From Ruminococcus sp. (GTDB taxonomy: Bacteria; Bacillota_A; Clostridia; Oscillospirales; Ruminococcaceae): DNA of 22,779 nucleotides. The first letter of the stretch is position 1. Every line of letters begins with the position of its first letter. Position numbers and translations under genes: made by a program. The notes under the pieces are model-generated. The model had not been told where the DNA came from and searched no databases. It saw only the letters and a program-made list of their open reading frames with translations. The stretch lies in the NCBI GenBank assembly GCA_017418765.1, contig JAFOMV010000242.1:1-22779 (forward strand). The letters run 5' to 3'. Positions 1 through 8,246 of this stretch are shown here, one piece after another.

Positions 1-2754
1 GGGGATCTCCCTCAGCTCGTCCCTTTGCGCTTCAAGGCGTTTCAGTTCATCGTTTGACCATGAAAGCCTTTCGAGAGCCTCGGTGTTTGCAGTGTCGAAA
101 CGTCCCATTGTGCCCATGAGACCTTCTATTCTTGTGCCGTATTCGGCCTGAGTATCGGCATCTGTGAACCATTTCACGAACTTCCATGCGTTTTCCTTGT
201 TCTTCACCTTGTTGAAGATAACAGCGCCTGAGCCGCCTGAGTTTGCCGCATGGGATATCGTGCCGTCCTCACGGAGAGTTCCCGGCACAGGGCAGAAGTT
301 CCACAATCCCTTTATTTCGGGAGATGCGGCAGAAAGCTGATTGAAGAATGTGTAGTTGGATATCACTATCGGATACTCGCCTGTCCTGAATCTGCTGAAT
401 GCGTCATAGGACTGGCTGAAGCTGTATTTGGTGTAGAAGTCTGTCCACTCCTCAAAGGACTGCACAGCTTCAACACTGCTGAAAGATGAAGCGGTAAGGT
501 CTGAGTTGTAGTAATTCATTCCCTTTTGCAGCATAAGCATTGCAAAGGTATGACCTGTCTCGGTGGCAGGCGATATATTCGCAGGGGGCAGTACCAGTCC
601 CACTGACATATAGTTCCTTTGCAGGGCGGGGAGCATATCTATAAGCTCGCTCCATGTTTCGGGAGGGGAATTTATCCCCAGTTCGCTCAGCACATCTGTG
701 CGGTAGAACATCATAGGCCAGCTTCTGCTGATGGGGAGTCCGTAAACTCCGCCGTTATAGGTGTAAGGAGTCATAGCGCTTTCGCCGAAACGCTGTACGG
801 TCTCGTCGTAGCCGCTGAACTGCGAGACGTCTGCAAGAAGCCCTCTTGCCGCCAGATTGACGGGGAATTCTCCGCCGAGGAACAGCGCCACATCAGGGCC
901 TTTTCCTGCAAGAGTAGCTTCCACAACTCCGCCTGTGACAAGGTTTATGGAAACGGGAATGCCTGTTTCCTGCATGAAGCGGTTCTCGGTCATTTCCTTG
1001 ACAGCCTGAGCCTGATCTCGTCCAAGGCTTACCCATACGTTTATTGCGTCCTCGCCCTTAACATCGGAGAGAGTGGTGTAGTCCTCGAAGAAAGAGCCGA
1101 TGAACGCCTTTATGCCGAACTTTGCGGCAGGCAGGAACTTTTCCTTACAGCTTGTGAATTTTCCGCCTGCGGGGATGAACTCGATATAGTCCACCTCAAG
1201 CGGCTGTTCACGGCAGTCTCTCATCCATGCGGAAACGGAGGCAATGCCGTTCTTTATCTGTGAAAGGTATGATGGTATCTTCAGCGGCTTTGCGGTGCAT
1301 TTATCAAGAATGACCGCCAGATTTCCCACAGCCGCCGCTTCTGAGCCTTTGCTTCCCGAAAGGCTCTCTATGTCGTTCTGAACAGCTTTAAGTTCTGATG
1401 AGATACGTTCAAAGCTGTCGGTCAGTTCAGGTATCTTTTCGTGAACGTAGTAATCGGTGTATTTATCGGGGGATGGCCCCGTTATCATCATTACCTTGCG
1501 GTAATAGGTGTTCAGCTCTGTGACTGCGCTCTCAAGTCTGCGTATGGAATCGCCTATCTCGCCGGGAACAGCTTCAAGGGATATAGTATGGTCGCTGCCC
1601 GATTCAAGATAAACACAGACCCTTTCGCCGTCAGCTTCGGGAGAAGTAACGTTCCAGTCGGTGTCATAATAAAACTTTACTTGTTCCATTTCTCTGCACG
1701 GCACTTTGCCATCTATGCGTATACGCCTGTTTGAGTAAAAGCCACGCAGAGTGTTCTGACGGGCTTTTATGCCTATGCTGTACCATCCGCTTTCGGGGAT
1801 GTTCTCTTTCGGGATGACCCATGTGACGGTCTGCAAAGCCTTCTTCCAGCTTCCGCCGCCAAGAGTATTGTACACCATTTTTGTCGGGGCAGAGGGCGAG
1901 ACAAGATAGCTGTTGTTGTCGTAGGTAGGGTAAAGTGTCGGGTCTGACTTGTACATAGCATTTTCGCCTTCTATTATAAACGAGTCAGCTGATGATGTCT
2001 TCACCTGAGAAGCGATATCCTTATAATAAGGTACAGTTTCGGGTTTGCGGAAACTGAAACTCTCCATGACGAAACGGGCACGTTCGGATGTGAAAGTGAC
2101 TTCATGCTTTCCCTTTTCCAGATGCACAAACAGCGGCTCGTTGAAAAGTCCGTCGATATCGCCGAAATAGCTTTCCTGCCACATTTCCTTCTGTACCTGA
2201 GTAGGGCGCACCTGATTGCCACGGCTATCGGTGTAGATGTCCTTTTCGTTGACCCACACTCTGCCAAGAGTGATACGTGAAGCGGTGTCGTATGGCAGTT
2301 CACCGTCTATCTTCATTGATAACTCAATTGCGGAAGTTCCCGTATCTATGGGGCAATAACTCATATCCACGCAGTAATTGCCTGTTTCGGCTATCTCGAA
2401 TTCGTAGGACACCTCGCCGTCAGGGCTTCCCCATATAAGGCAGTCATCACGGGTATCACCGTCATCATCGGTATAGCTTCCACTGTCGATACCCTCGGAG
2501 GCAGAAATAAAGTCAGCCCCAGAAATACCGGCAGTCACATCGGTGAAAGTCTCGCCGCTGTATTTGTCATAATAGCTGCTGTAAGTAAGCAAGCCATCAT
2601 CAAGAGGCTCGATGGCGTAGTACTGTTCATCATCAGCAGAGACAGCTTCATCATCCGCTGAAAAGGCGCATAAAGGCGCATCGACAGCCGTAACAGCCGC
2701 CGAAAGTGCCATACATACCGCCGCTATGCGGTGCAGGAATTTCTTAATGCTCAT
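1..2754 (-). CDS. Large extracellular solute-binding protein, C-terminus cut by window edge
   Basis: The minus-strand frame is open from an ATG at 2754-2752 to the window edge, giving 918 residues without a stop. The start follows an AAAGGGGGG ribosome-binding site. Residues 1-33 form a signal peptide ending near CAFSA before DDEA. Residues about 45-225 and 250-400 look like two carbohydrate-binding-type beta domains (the second begins with IIEGENA, as in CBM6/35-like folds), followed by a helical linker. From about residue 569 a family 1 solute-binding domain begins (INVWVSLGRDQAQ, GPDVALFLGG, YGLPISRSWPMMFYRTDVL, WKFVKWFTD). The role inferred is capture of an oligosaccharide for an ABC importer whose permeases would lie beyond the left edge. 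A clear lipobox is missing (PLC is the nearest), which is unusual for a Gram-positive binding protein. Family assignment is confident; the substrate is unknown. Confidence 0.85.
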   Translation of the reverse strand, partial: MSIKKFLHRIAAVCMALSAAVTAVDAPLCAFSADDEAVSADDEQYYAIEPLDDGLLTYSSYYDKYSGETFTDVTAGISGADFISASEGIDSGSYTDDDGDTRDDCLIWGSPDGEVSYEFEIAETGNYCVDMSYCPIDTGTSAIELSMKIDGELPYDTASRITLGRVWVNEKDIYTDSRGNQVRPTQVQKEMWQESYFGDIDGLFNEPLFVHLEKGKHEVTFTSERARFVMESFSFRKPETVPYYKDIASQVKTSSADSFIIEGENAMYKSDPTLYPTYDNNSYLVSPSAPTKMVYNTLGGGSWKKALQTVTWVIPKENIPESGWYSIGIKARQNTLRGFYSNRRIRIDGKVPCREMEQVKFYYDTDWNVTSPEADGERVCVYLESGSDHTISLEAVPGEIGDSIRRLESAVTELNTYYRKVMMITGPSPDKYTDYYVHEKIPELTDSFERISSELKAVQNDIESLSGSKGSEAAAVGNLAVILDKCTAKPLKIPSYLSQIKNGIASVSAWMRDCREQPLEVDYIEFIPAGGKFTSCKEKFLPAAKFGIKAFIGSFFEDYTTLSDVKGEDAINVWVSLGRDQAQAVKEMTENRFMQETGIPVSINLVTGGVVEATLAGKGPDVALFLGGEFPVNLAARGLLADVSQFSGYDETVQRFGESAMTPYTYNGGVYGLPISRSWPMMFYRTDVLSELGINSPPETWSELIDMLPALQRNYMSVGLVLPPANISPATETGHTFAMLMLQKGMNYYNSDLTASSFSSVEAVQSFEEWTDFYTKYSFSQSYDAFSRFRTGEYPIVISNYTFFNQLSAASPEIKGLWNFCPVPGTLREDGTISHAANSGGSGAVIFNKVKNKENAWKFVKWFTDADTQAEYGTRIEGLMGTMGRFDTANTEALERLSWSNDELKRLEAQRDELREIP

Positions 2755-2806
2755 ATACGCCCCCCTTTCCGCAAACACTATCAAACTGCATAATTCTATC
2801 TAAATA

Positions 2807-2835
2807 ATTATAGCAAATTTTCTCTATAATGTCAA
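2807..2835 (-). promoter_or_regulatory. Promoter of the solute-binding protein gene
   Basis: Read on the minus strand this is TTGACA (2835-2830), a 17-base spacer, and TATAAT (2812-2807), an exact sigma-A consensus about 50 bases upstream of the ATG at 2754. Confidence 0.85.
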
Positions 2836-2894
2836 GGAATGAGGAGCAATATCGAGCCGTCTGCTCTGTGACAGATCCTGCCATAAGAAAAAAC

Positions 2895-2923
2895 TTGCAA
2901 TAATCTGTATATTGTGATATAAT
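2895..2923 (+). promoter_or_regulatory. Promoter of purA
   Basis: TTGCAA (2895-2900), a 17-base spacer and TATAAT (2918-2923) point towards purA. Transcription would start near 2930 and leave a leader of about 130 bases. Confidence 0.8.
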
Positions 2924-2933
2924 AAATTGTAAG

Positions 2934-2980
2934 TGTGCATTTTTGCACAAGATCAGGCAGCACCGCACGATGTATGCGGT
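2934..2980 (+). promoter_or_regulatory. Two hairpins in the purA leader
   Basis: The leader opens with a 6-bp hairpin (TGTGCA 2934-2939, TGCACA 2944-2949, loop TTTT). A second follows (ACCGCA 2962-2967, TGCGGT 2975-2980, 7-base loop). Neither is followed by a T tract, and neither matches the purine or PRPP riboswitch patterns I know. Whether they regulate purA is unknown. Confidence 0.4.
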
Positions 2981-3062
2981 ATCCTATGAGATCAGGTACA
3001 TGGTATCGTTACTCGCTTTGTACGGTGATGCCTTTAATAAAATTATGAAAAGAGGAAGTAAA

Positions 3063-4340
3063 ATGCCTGCTAATATTGTTGTAGGAACTCAGTGGGGAGA
3101 CGAAGGAAAAGGTAAGATCATCGACATCATCTCCTCTCGTGCAGATGTTGTTGTCCGTTCACAGGGCGGTAACAACGCAGGTCATACCGTCGTAAACAAT
3201 GGTGAAGTATACAAGCTCCACCTCATTCCTTCGGGTATTCTCTATCCGAACACACTCTGCCTTATAGGCGCAGGAGTTGTTCTCGACCCTAAGGATTTCA
3301 TCGGCGAACTGGACAGCCTTGCTGAAAGAGGCATAAAGACTGAGGGTCACCTTAAAATAGACCCACGTGCTCACATCGTTATGCCCTGGCACATCGCTCT
3401 CGACGGTCTCTCTGAAGCCTTCAGAGGCGGCAGGGACATCGGTACTACAAAGAGAGGCATAGGTCCTACATACATGGATAAATATGAGCGCTGCGGTATC
3501 AGAATGTATGATCTCACACATCCTGAGGTACTGGCTGAAAAGATACAGTCAACAGGCAGGCTCAAGAATAAGATAATCACTGACGTTTACGGCGGAGAAG
3601 CTTTTGATCTCGACGCTGTAACAAAGGAATACACAGAATACGGCAAGAGACTTCTCCCATACATGGATGATGTTTCCGTACTCACATTTGAAGCTGACAA
3701 GGCAGGCAAGACCATCATGTTCGAGGGTGCTCAGGCTACTCTCCTTGACATTGATTTCGGTACCTACCCCTATGTTACATCCTCACATCCGCTTTCAGCA
3801 GGCGTATGCGTTGGTACAGGCGTCGGTCCCAAGGTCATCACAAATATCATCGGCGTTGCAAAGGCTTATACTACCCGTGTAGGCAAGGGACCTTTCCCGA
3901 CAGAGCTTGATGATGAAATAGGCGATCAGATAAGAAATGTAGGCGGCGAATTCGGCACTACCACAGGCAGACCAAGAAGAACAGGCTGGTTCGATGCAGT
4001 AATAGTACGCCATTCAGTAAGAGTAAACGGCCTTGACAGCCTTGCTATCAACAAGCTTGATACTCTGGCAGGTATACCTGTACTGAAGGTATGCGTGGCT
4101 TACAAAAAGCCTGACGGCACAGTTACAGAGCATTTCCCTGCTACTCTTGAAGAACTTGAGGGATGCACACCTGTATATGAGGAATTTGAAGGATTTACCG
4201 AAGATATCTCAAAGTGCAGAAGCTTTGATGAGCTCCCTGAGAAGTGCAGGAAGTACATCGCAAGACTTGAAGAACTCGTCGGCTGTCATGTAAGCATGGT
4301 CGGCATAGGTCCTGACAGAACACAGATACTTGAAAGATAA
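3063..4340 (+). CDS. purA: Adenylosuccinate synthetase
   Basis: The 425-residue product catalyses GTP-dependent ligation of IMP and aspartate to adenylosuccinate, the first committed step from IMP to AMP in the cytoplasm. The family signature GTQWGDEGKGK sits at residues 8-18 with the catalytic Asp13, and His41 lies in NNAGHT. GIGPTYMDK, TTTGRPRRTGWFD and KLDTLAG follow in the expected order, and the length is typical (about 425-430). The frame is open upstream to 2943, and another in-frame ATG lies just before. The ATG at 3063 is chosen because GAGGAAG precedes it at the right distance and the family N-terminus begins there. The gene has its own promoter and no purine-pathway neighbours. Confidence 0.97.
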   Translation: MPANIVVGTQWGDEGKGKIIDIISSRADVVVRSQGGNNAGHTVVNNGEVYKLHLIPSGILYPNTLCLIGAGVVLDPKDFIGELDSLAERGIKTEGHLKIDPRAHIVMPWHIALDGLSEAFRGGRDIGTTKRGIGPTYMDKYERCGIRMYDLTHPEVLAEKIQSTGRLKNKIITDVYGGEAFDLDAVTKEYTEYGKRLLPYMDDVSVLTFEADKAGKTIMFEGAQATLLDIDFGTYPYVTSSHPLSAGVCVGTGVGPKVITNIIGVAKAYTTRVGKGPFPTELDDEIGDQIRNVGGEFGTTTGRPRRTGWFDAVIVRHSVRVNGLDSLAINKLDTLAGIPVLKVCVAYKKPDGTVTEHFPATLEELEGCTPVYEEFEGFTEDISKCRSFDELPEKCRKYIARLEELVGCHVSMVGIGPDRTQILER

Positions 4341-4354
4341 ATAACAACATTCCC

Positions 4355-4382
4355 CTGAGCAGCGGTATATATCGCTGCTCAG
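4355..4382 (+). terminator. Perfect 10-bp hairpin after purA, no T tract
   Basis: CTGAGCAGCG (4355-4364) and CGCTGCTCAG (4373-4382) enclose an 8-base loop 15 bases after the purA stop. What follows is AT-rich but has no run of T, so it may be a weak terminator or an RNA-stabilising hairpin. I see no clear promoter between it and the next gene, so some read-through from purA is possible. Confidence 0.5.
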
Positions 4383-4427
4383 AGAATATATATCAAACGT
4401 TTCCGCCGTACGAAAGGAGTGATCCAT

Positions 4428-5573
4428 ATGAAAAAAGGGAGAAAGCTCATGTCCGCTGTTTCTGCAATGGCACTTATCGTATGTATGGTGCCTGTTTCTG
4501 CAAATGCAGCAAGCATTGACGTTGTTCCACACGAAGCTGTTTCAGTTGAAGCTTCAAAGTATGCCTACTTCACATCAGTTGAATCAGCAGGTAACTATGT
4601 CCGTGAACAGATGAAACTGCACAACCCTGAACTGCATATAAGGCTTTCATTTATTGCAGGCTCTCAGGATATACTGAACGATGTCCTCAGTGCTGCCTTT
4701 GCTGAAACGGGAAAGGGCGATGAGGGAGATTATCTCAGGTTAAGCATAAGCGGCTATCGCTCATCCACTAACCGCATCCTCTATGACCCCGTTCTTGATA
4801 TATTTTTCTATTACAACTCCACCATTGAGGAAGACGAAGCAGTTACTGAAAAAATAAACAGTATCCTTGATTCCCTTGAACTTGACGGCAAGGATGAATA
4901 CGAGAAGATAACCGCTGTTTATGATTACCTCGTTACTCATGTGGATTACTCGGAAAACCTTGAAAGAGATGAGATATTTACTTCTTACGGCGCACTTGTT
5001 GAAGGGTCAGCAGTCTGCCAGGGATACATACAGTCCATATACCGTATGCTGACAGATTCAGGTGTTACCTGCCGTGCAGTTATGGGTGAAGGCAACGGCG
5101 GCGACCATGTATGGTGCATCGCAGGGATAGACGATACATACTATCTTCTCGACCCTACGTGGGATTCTGAATTCAAGGGCATAATAAAGCCGTTCTTCCT
5201 GAGAGGTTCTGAGGACTTTGACAAATACTCATACCCTACAGTCCATATAGCAGGAACAGGCGACCCTGACAATTATGCCTTTGTTCCCGACTGTACAGCT
5301 GAAAGCTTTGCAGCAGCCTACCCAATTTCAAATTCTTCGTTTGATCCCGAAAGCTATTACGGCAGTTTCTTAGCAGGCGATATCAACTATGACGGATGTG
5401 TGGATATTTTCGACCTTATTTCCGCCAAGCAATGCCTTATCAGCGGCAAAATAGGGAAAAGGACTCAGAATGCCGCAGATGTTAACGGCGATGGCACAGT
5501 AAACATCAGTGATGCCGTACTGATACAAAAATTCGTACAGGGCATCGTTTCCGACTTCTCCATTGCATCATGA
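4428..5573 (+). CDS. Secreted transglutaminase-like protein with C-terminal dockerin (copy 1)
   Basis: A 381-residue exported protein. Residues 1-28 form a signal peptide ending SANA. Residues about 185-250 are a transglutaminase-like core with a visible Cys-His-Asp triad: Cys197 in SAVCQGY, His227 in DHVW and Asp242 in LDPTWD. A type I dockerin (about 317-374) has two calcium-binding repeats, GDINYDGCVD and ADVNGDGTVN, and should dock the protein to a cohesin on a cellulosome scaffold. Bacterial members of this superfamily are mostly peptidases or of unknown activity, so crosslinking should not be assumed. The ATG at 4428 follows AAAGGAG; a GTG at 4419 overlaps that site and is rejected. The stop overlaps the start of the next gene, a paralogue. 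Confidence 0.88.
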   Translation: MKKGRKLMSAVSAMALIVCMVPVSANAASIDVVPHEAVSVEASKYAYFTSVESAGNYVREQMKLHNPELHIRLSFIAGSQDILNDVLSAAFAETGKGDEGDYLRLSISGYRSSTNRILYDPVLDIFFYYNSTIEEDEAVTEKINSILDSLELDGKDEYEKITAVYDYLVTHVDYSENLERDEIFTSYGALVEGSAVCQGYIQSIYRMLTDSGVTCRAVMGEGNGGDHVWCIAGIDDTYYLLDPTWDSEFKGIIKPFFLRGSEDFDKYSYPTVHIAGTGDPDNYAFVPDCTAESFAAAYPISNSSFDPESYYGSFLAGDINYDGCVDIFDLISAKQCLISGKIGKRTQNAADVNGDGTVNISDAVLIQKFVQGIVSDFSIAS

Positions 5574-6760
5574 AAAAGTATAGTACCATTCTCATGAGAT
5601 CAGGAAAGCTGTTGTCGGTATTTATATCGGCAATGCTGATATCGGCTCCCTCAGCGCTGTCTGTAAAGGCGGCAAACGATGCCGGTATATGTACATTCTA
5701 CGGGGAAATTTCTGCTTCAGAGAGCTTTTCTGCCAGCAGGCAGAGATTCTCAGACAGGGAAAGCGCAGCCGAATATATAAGAAGCCGCCTTAAAGACAGG
5801 ACGTATGAATTTGCTTTCACTATCCCGAAAGATATCTGCACAGATCACGAAAAAACTCCGCTTGAGCTCCTCGCTCTTGCACTTGCTGAAACAGGGAACG
5901 GCAGCGAAGGCGATTATATACGCTATGCACTTAAAGGCTACAAATACGGATGCAGCGAATATCAATCCGAGACAGCCATATACTACAGAGTATCTTACTA
6001 TACCTCAAAACAGGATGAGGATGAAGCTGACAGAGAGATCAGCCGTATAATGCAGCAGCTTGACCTGAACGGTATGACAGGGTATGAAAAAATAAGAGCT
6101 GTATATGACTGCGTTTCGGGTATGGTCAATTACGCTAAAAATACAGATGATCTCAGCGTTTTCTCAGCATATGGCGCTGCTGTGAAAGGTACTGCCGTAT
6201 GTCAGGGCTATTCGCAGCTGCTTTACAGAATGATGAACGATGCAGGTATACCTTGCCGCATAATATCAGGCTTATCAAAAGGCAACCGTCACACATGGAA
6301 TATCGTATCATATAACGGCTTGTGGTATCTCATGGATGTTACATGGGATTCTCAGCTCGGCGGTTCAGACGGCTTTTACTTTATGCGGGGCACATCAGAT
6401 TTCGATGATTTCAGCAAGGAAGAAAAACATATCCCGATATATGAATACAAGATAATATTCCCCGATTATGATTCGGAGGATTTCAAGGCAGCATATCCCA
6501 TTTCAGAAAAAAAGGCGGAAGCTCCCGTTTATACATCAGGCGACGTAAACGGAAACGGCATAATAGACGGGATCGACGCTTCGATAGTGCTTACAGCCTA
6601 TTCCATTGCTTCGGTAAAGGGAACATCTCCGCTTACATCTGCACAGTCAGAAGCGGCAGACGTAACTAAAGACGGCGTTGTAGACGGCAAAGACGCTTCA
6701 AGGATACTGTCATATTATGCAGCCGCCTCAGCAGGCAATAGTAAAAACTTGTTCGCATAG
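5570..6760 (+). CDS. Secreted transglutaminase-like protein with C-terminal dockerin (copy 2)
   Basis: A 396-residue paralogue of the preceding gene, sharing ATGA with its stop, so translation is probably coupled. Residues 1-35 form a signal peptide ending VKAA. The triad is Cys211 (TAVCQGY), His241 (RHTWN) and Asp256 (MDVTWD). Before the core both copies share a motif of the form AETGxGxEGDYxR, here at about residues 106-118, suggesting a conserved N-terminal domain. The dockerin (about 323-386) has GDVNGNGIID and ADVTKDGVVD repeats; its first recognition helix (DASIVLTAYSIAS) differs from copy 1 (FDLISAKQCLIS), so the two may prefer different cohesins. The duplication is old, with clear divergence outside the motifs. 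Confidence 0.88.
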   Translation: MKKYSTILMRSGKLLSVFISAMLISAPSALSVKAANDAGICTFYGEISASESFSASRQRFSDRESAAEYIRSRLKDRTYEFAFTIPKDICTDHEKTPLELLALALAETGNGSEGDYIRYALKGYKYGCSEYQSETAIYYRVSYYTSKQDEDEADREISRIMQQLDLNGMTGYEKIRAVYDCVSGMVNYAKNTDDLSVFSAYGAAVKGTAVCQGYSQLLYRMMNDAGIPCRIISGLSKGNRHTWNIVSYNGLWYLMDVTWDSQLGGSDGFYFMRGTSDFDDFSKEEKHIPIYEYKIIFPDYDSEDFKAAYPISEKKAEAPVYTSGDVNGNGIIDGIDASIVLTAYSIASVKGTSPLTSAQSEAADVTKDGVVDGKDASRILSYYAAASAGNSKNLFA

Positions 6761-6820
6761 GATACCTTATCCTCTGTGAACAAGCTGAAAATACACAAAA
6801 AAGAACATGAGGTGAAACAT

Positions 6821-8005
6821 ATGAATGAAGAAATGAATATCGGCGGTATTATCCCCGAAAATATCGATCAGACACCGGATACTCCCACAGATCACGGTAC
6901 ACAGAATGTCACTGCGCCTGTACTTGATGATCTTGACTACTCAGCTCCGCAGAAAAAAAATGACGGACCTCAGGGCGTTGCAGCCCCAGTCCTTGATGAT
7001 ATGGATTACTCCGCCCCCGCTGAAAAACGTGACGGTCCACAAGGAGTTGCCGCACCTATACTCGATGATATGGACAGCTATACCCCATCAAGCGAAAAAA
7101 GAGGCGCTCCGCAGGGCATTGATGCCCCCGTACTCGATGACAGCAGCAGTTTCGCTTCATCAGCTCCGCAGAAGCTCATACTCACAGATGAGGAAGTCTT
7201 AGAAGGTCTTACCCCTGAGTTGAAACAGCGTTTCGATCTTCTGCCTGCCGACAAACAGCAGCAGGTAATAGATATGCGCCGACAGCAGCTTGGCGCAGAA
7301 GCACCGCCGCCTGTAGTAAATGCAGCAATACTTGATGATGATAACTATGTACCTCAGCCAAAAAAAGAAGAAGCTGAACATCCTGCCGAGCCTGTTCAGG
7401 CTGCTATACTTGATGATGAGCCAGAATTGCCTAAGCAGCAGGTATCATCCTACGAACAGCAGGAGCTTGAAAGGATAAAGGCTGAAGCAGCTAAAAAAGC
7501 CGTATCGTCACAGCTTTCCTCCGATCAGAAGGATGAAAAGGAAAGCCTCAGGATAATGCTCGCCCTTAAAGAGGAACAGCGTCAGAAACAGGCAGAAAAG
7601 GGCTTCAGGATAACAATAATCCTTGCTGTTATCGGATTCATAGCAGCTATCGCTTTCTATCTTCTTTATACAGGCAAGCTTGGCATCCCATACGAAAACG
7701 GTCTTGAGGGCGCACAGAAGTTCATGGAGAATTCATCCATATACATCGTCGCCGCAATGATACTCAGCGCCCTTGGTCTTATATCAGGCATAAAGGGCGT
7801 AAAATCACTTGCCTCAGTCATATACCTTATAGTGGGCATACTACAGGTATTCCCGGGACTTGCCATGATACCGCAGCACAGCGGAAGCCTTTTGAAGGTT
7901 GTCATACTCTATGTTATCGCATTCGGCGGCACATTAGCCGTATTCTTCACTATGGCAGGAAGCGAATGTGTCGGACAGTATTTCAGCAAGCATAAAGATA
8001 TGTAA
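6821..8005 (+). CDS. Four-helix membrane protein with six acidic LDD repeats
   Basis: I do not recognise this 394-residue protein. The N-terminal half is soluble, without a signal peptide. It carries six A(P/A)(V/I)LDD motifs at residues 32, 55, 78, 102, 168 and 194, the first four spaced 23-24 residues apart and separated by GPQG- and EKR-containing linkers. Residues 120-160 and 208-260 are charged and helical, perhaps coiled coil. Four membrane segments follow at about 264-283, 307-324, 330-350 and 358-378. Positive charges just before the first segment suggest that the repeats face the cytoplasm. The ATG at 6821 follows GAGGTG; a GTG at 6776 lacks a site. It lies 60 bases after the dockerin pair and probably shares their transcript. 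Confidence 0.75.
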   Translation: MNEEMNIGGIIPENIDQTPDTPTDHGTQNVTAPVLDDLDYSAPQKKNDGPQGVAAPVLDDMDYSAPAEKRDGPQGVAAPILDDMDSYTPSSEKRGAPQGIDAPVLDDSSSFASSAPQKLILTDEEVLEGLTPELKQRFDLLPADKQQQVIDMRRQQLGAEAPPPVVNAAILDDDNYVPQPKKEEAEHPAEPVQAAILDDEPELPKQQVSSYEQQELERIKAEAAKKAVSSQLSSDQKDEKESLRIMLALKEEQRQKQAEKGFRITIILAVIGFIAAIAFYLLYTGKLGIPYENGLEGAQKFMENSSIYIVAAMILSALGLISGIKGVKSLASVIYLIVGILQVFPGLAMIPQHSGSLLKVVILYVIAFGGTLAVFFTMAGSECVGQYFSKHKDM

Positions 8006-8010
8006 AAAAC

Positions 8011-8075
8011 AGGGATGTCTCCTCCTGCACGGTCTGTTGAAAGTCAAACAGGTCATCACAGGAAAAGGCATCCCT
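8011..8075. terminator. Long nested hairpin between convergent genes
   Basis: AGGGATG (8011-8017) pairs with CATCCCT (8069-8075). Inside, CCTG (8024-8027) can pair with CAGG (8059-8062), and CTGTT (8034-8038) with AACAG (8047-8051). It starts five bases after the stop of the LDD-repeat gene and is followed by AT-rich sequence without a long T run. A terminator or 3' stabilising structure is most likely, usable from either strand. The rest of 8006-8246 shows only a small GAAA-loop hairpin and no gene. Confidence 0.45.
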
Positions 8076-8246
8076 TATATTATTGCTCCCACAATTAAAC
8101 CTTGTCAAAAATGCGAAGCCGAAAAGGAAATTTATCAAGGAAGAAAAAGCAGGAATACTTTCGTATTTCAAGTTTTTCTGACGCATAGAAATTTTCTTTA
8201 TGGCGAGCATTGATCGGCAATGTTTTGTTGGTGGAGCAATATTACA

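Noticed and set aside
619..1263. 214-codon plus-strand frame
   Set aside because: It is antisense to the solute-binding protein, whose minus-strand frame has clear family motifs, a signal peptide, promoter and ribosome-binding site.
2744..2968. 74-codon minus-strand frame over the purA/solute-binding promoter region
   Set aside because: It covers two consensus promoters and runs into another gene in a different frame; composition is not gene-like.
2943..3062. N-terminal extension of purA by 40 residues
   Set aside because: It would translate the leader with its hairpins; the family N-terminus and a good ribosome-binding site point to 3063.
2930..3062. Riboswitch in the purA leader
   Set aside because: Hairpins are present, but I could not match conserved purine, PRPP, glycine or ykkC-type sequence blocks.
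6821..8005. LDD-repeat protein as substrate of the neighbouring transglutaminase-like enzymes
   Set aside because: The repeats contain Gln and Lys, but charge around the first membrane helix places them in the cytoplasm, while both enzymes are exported.
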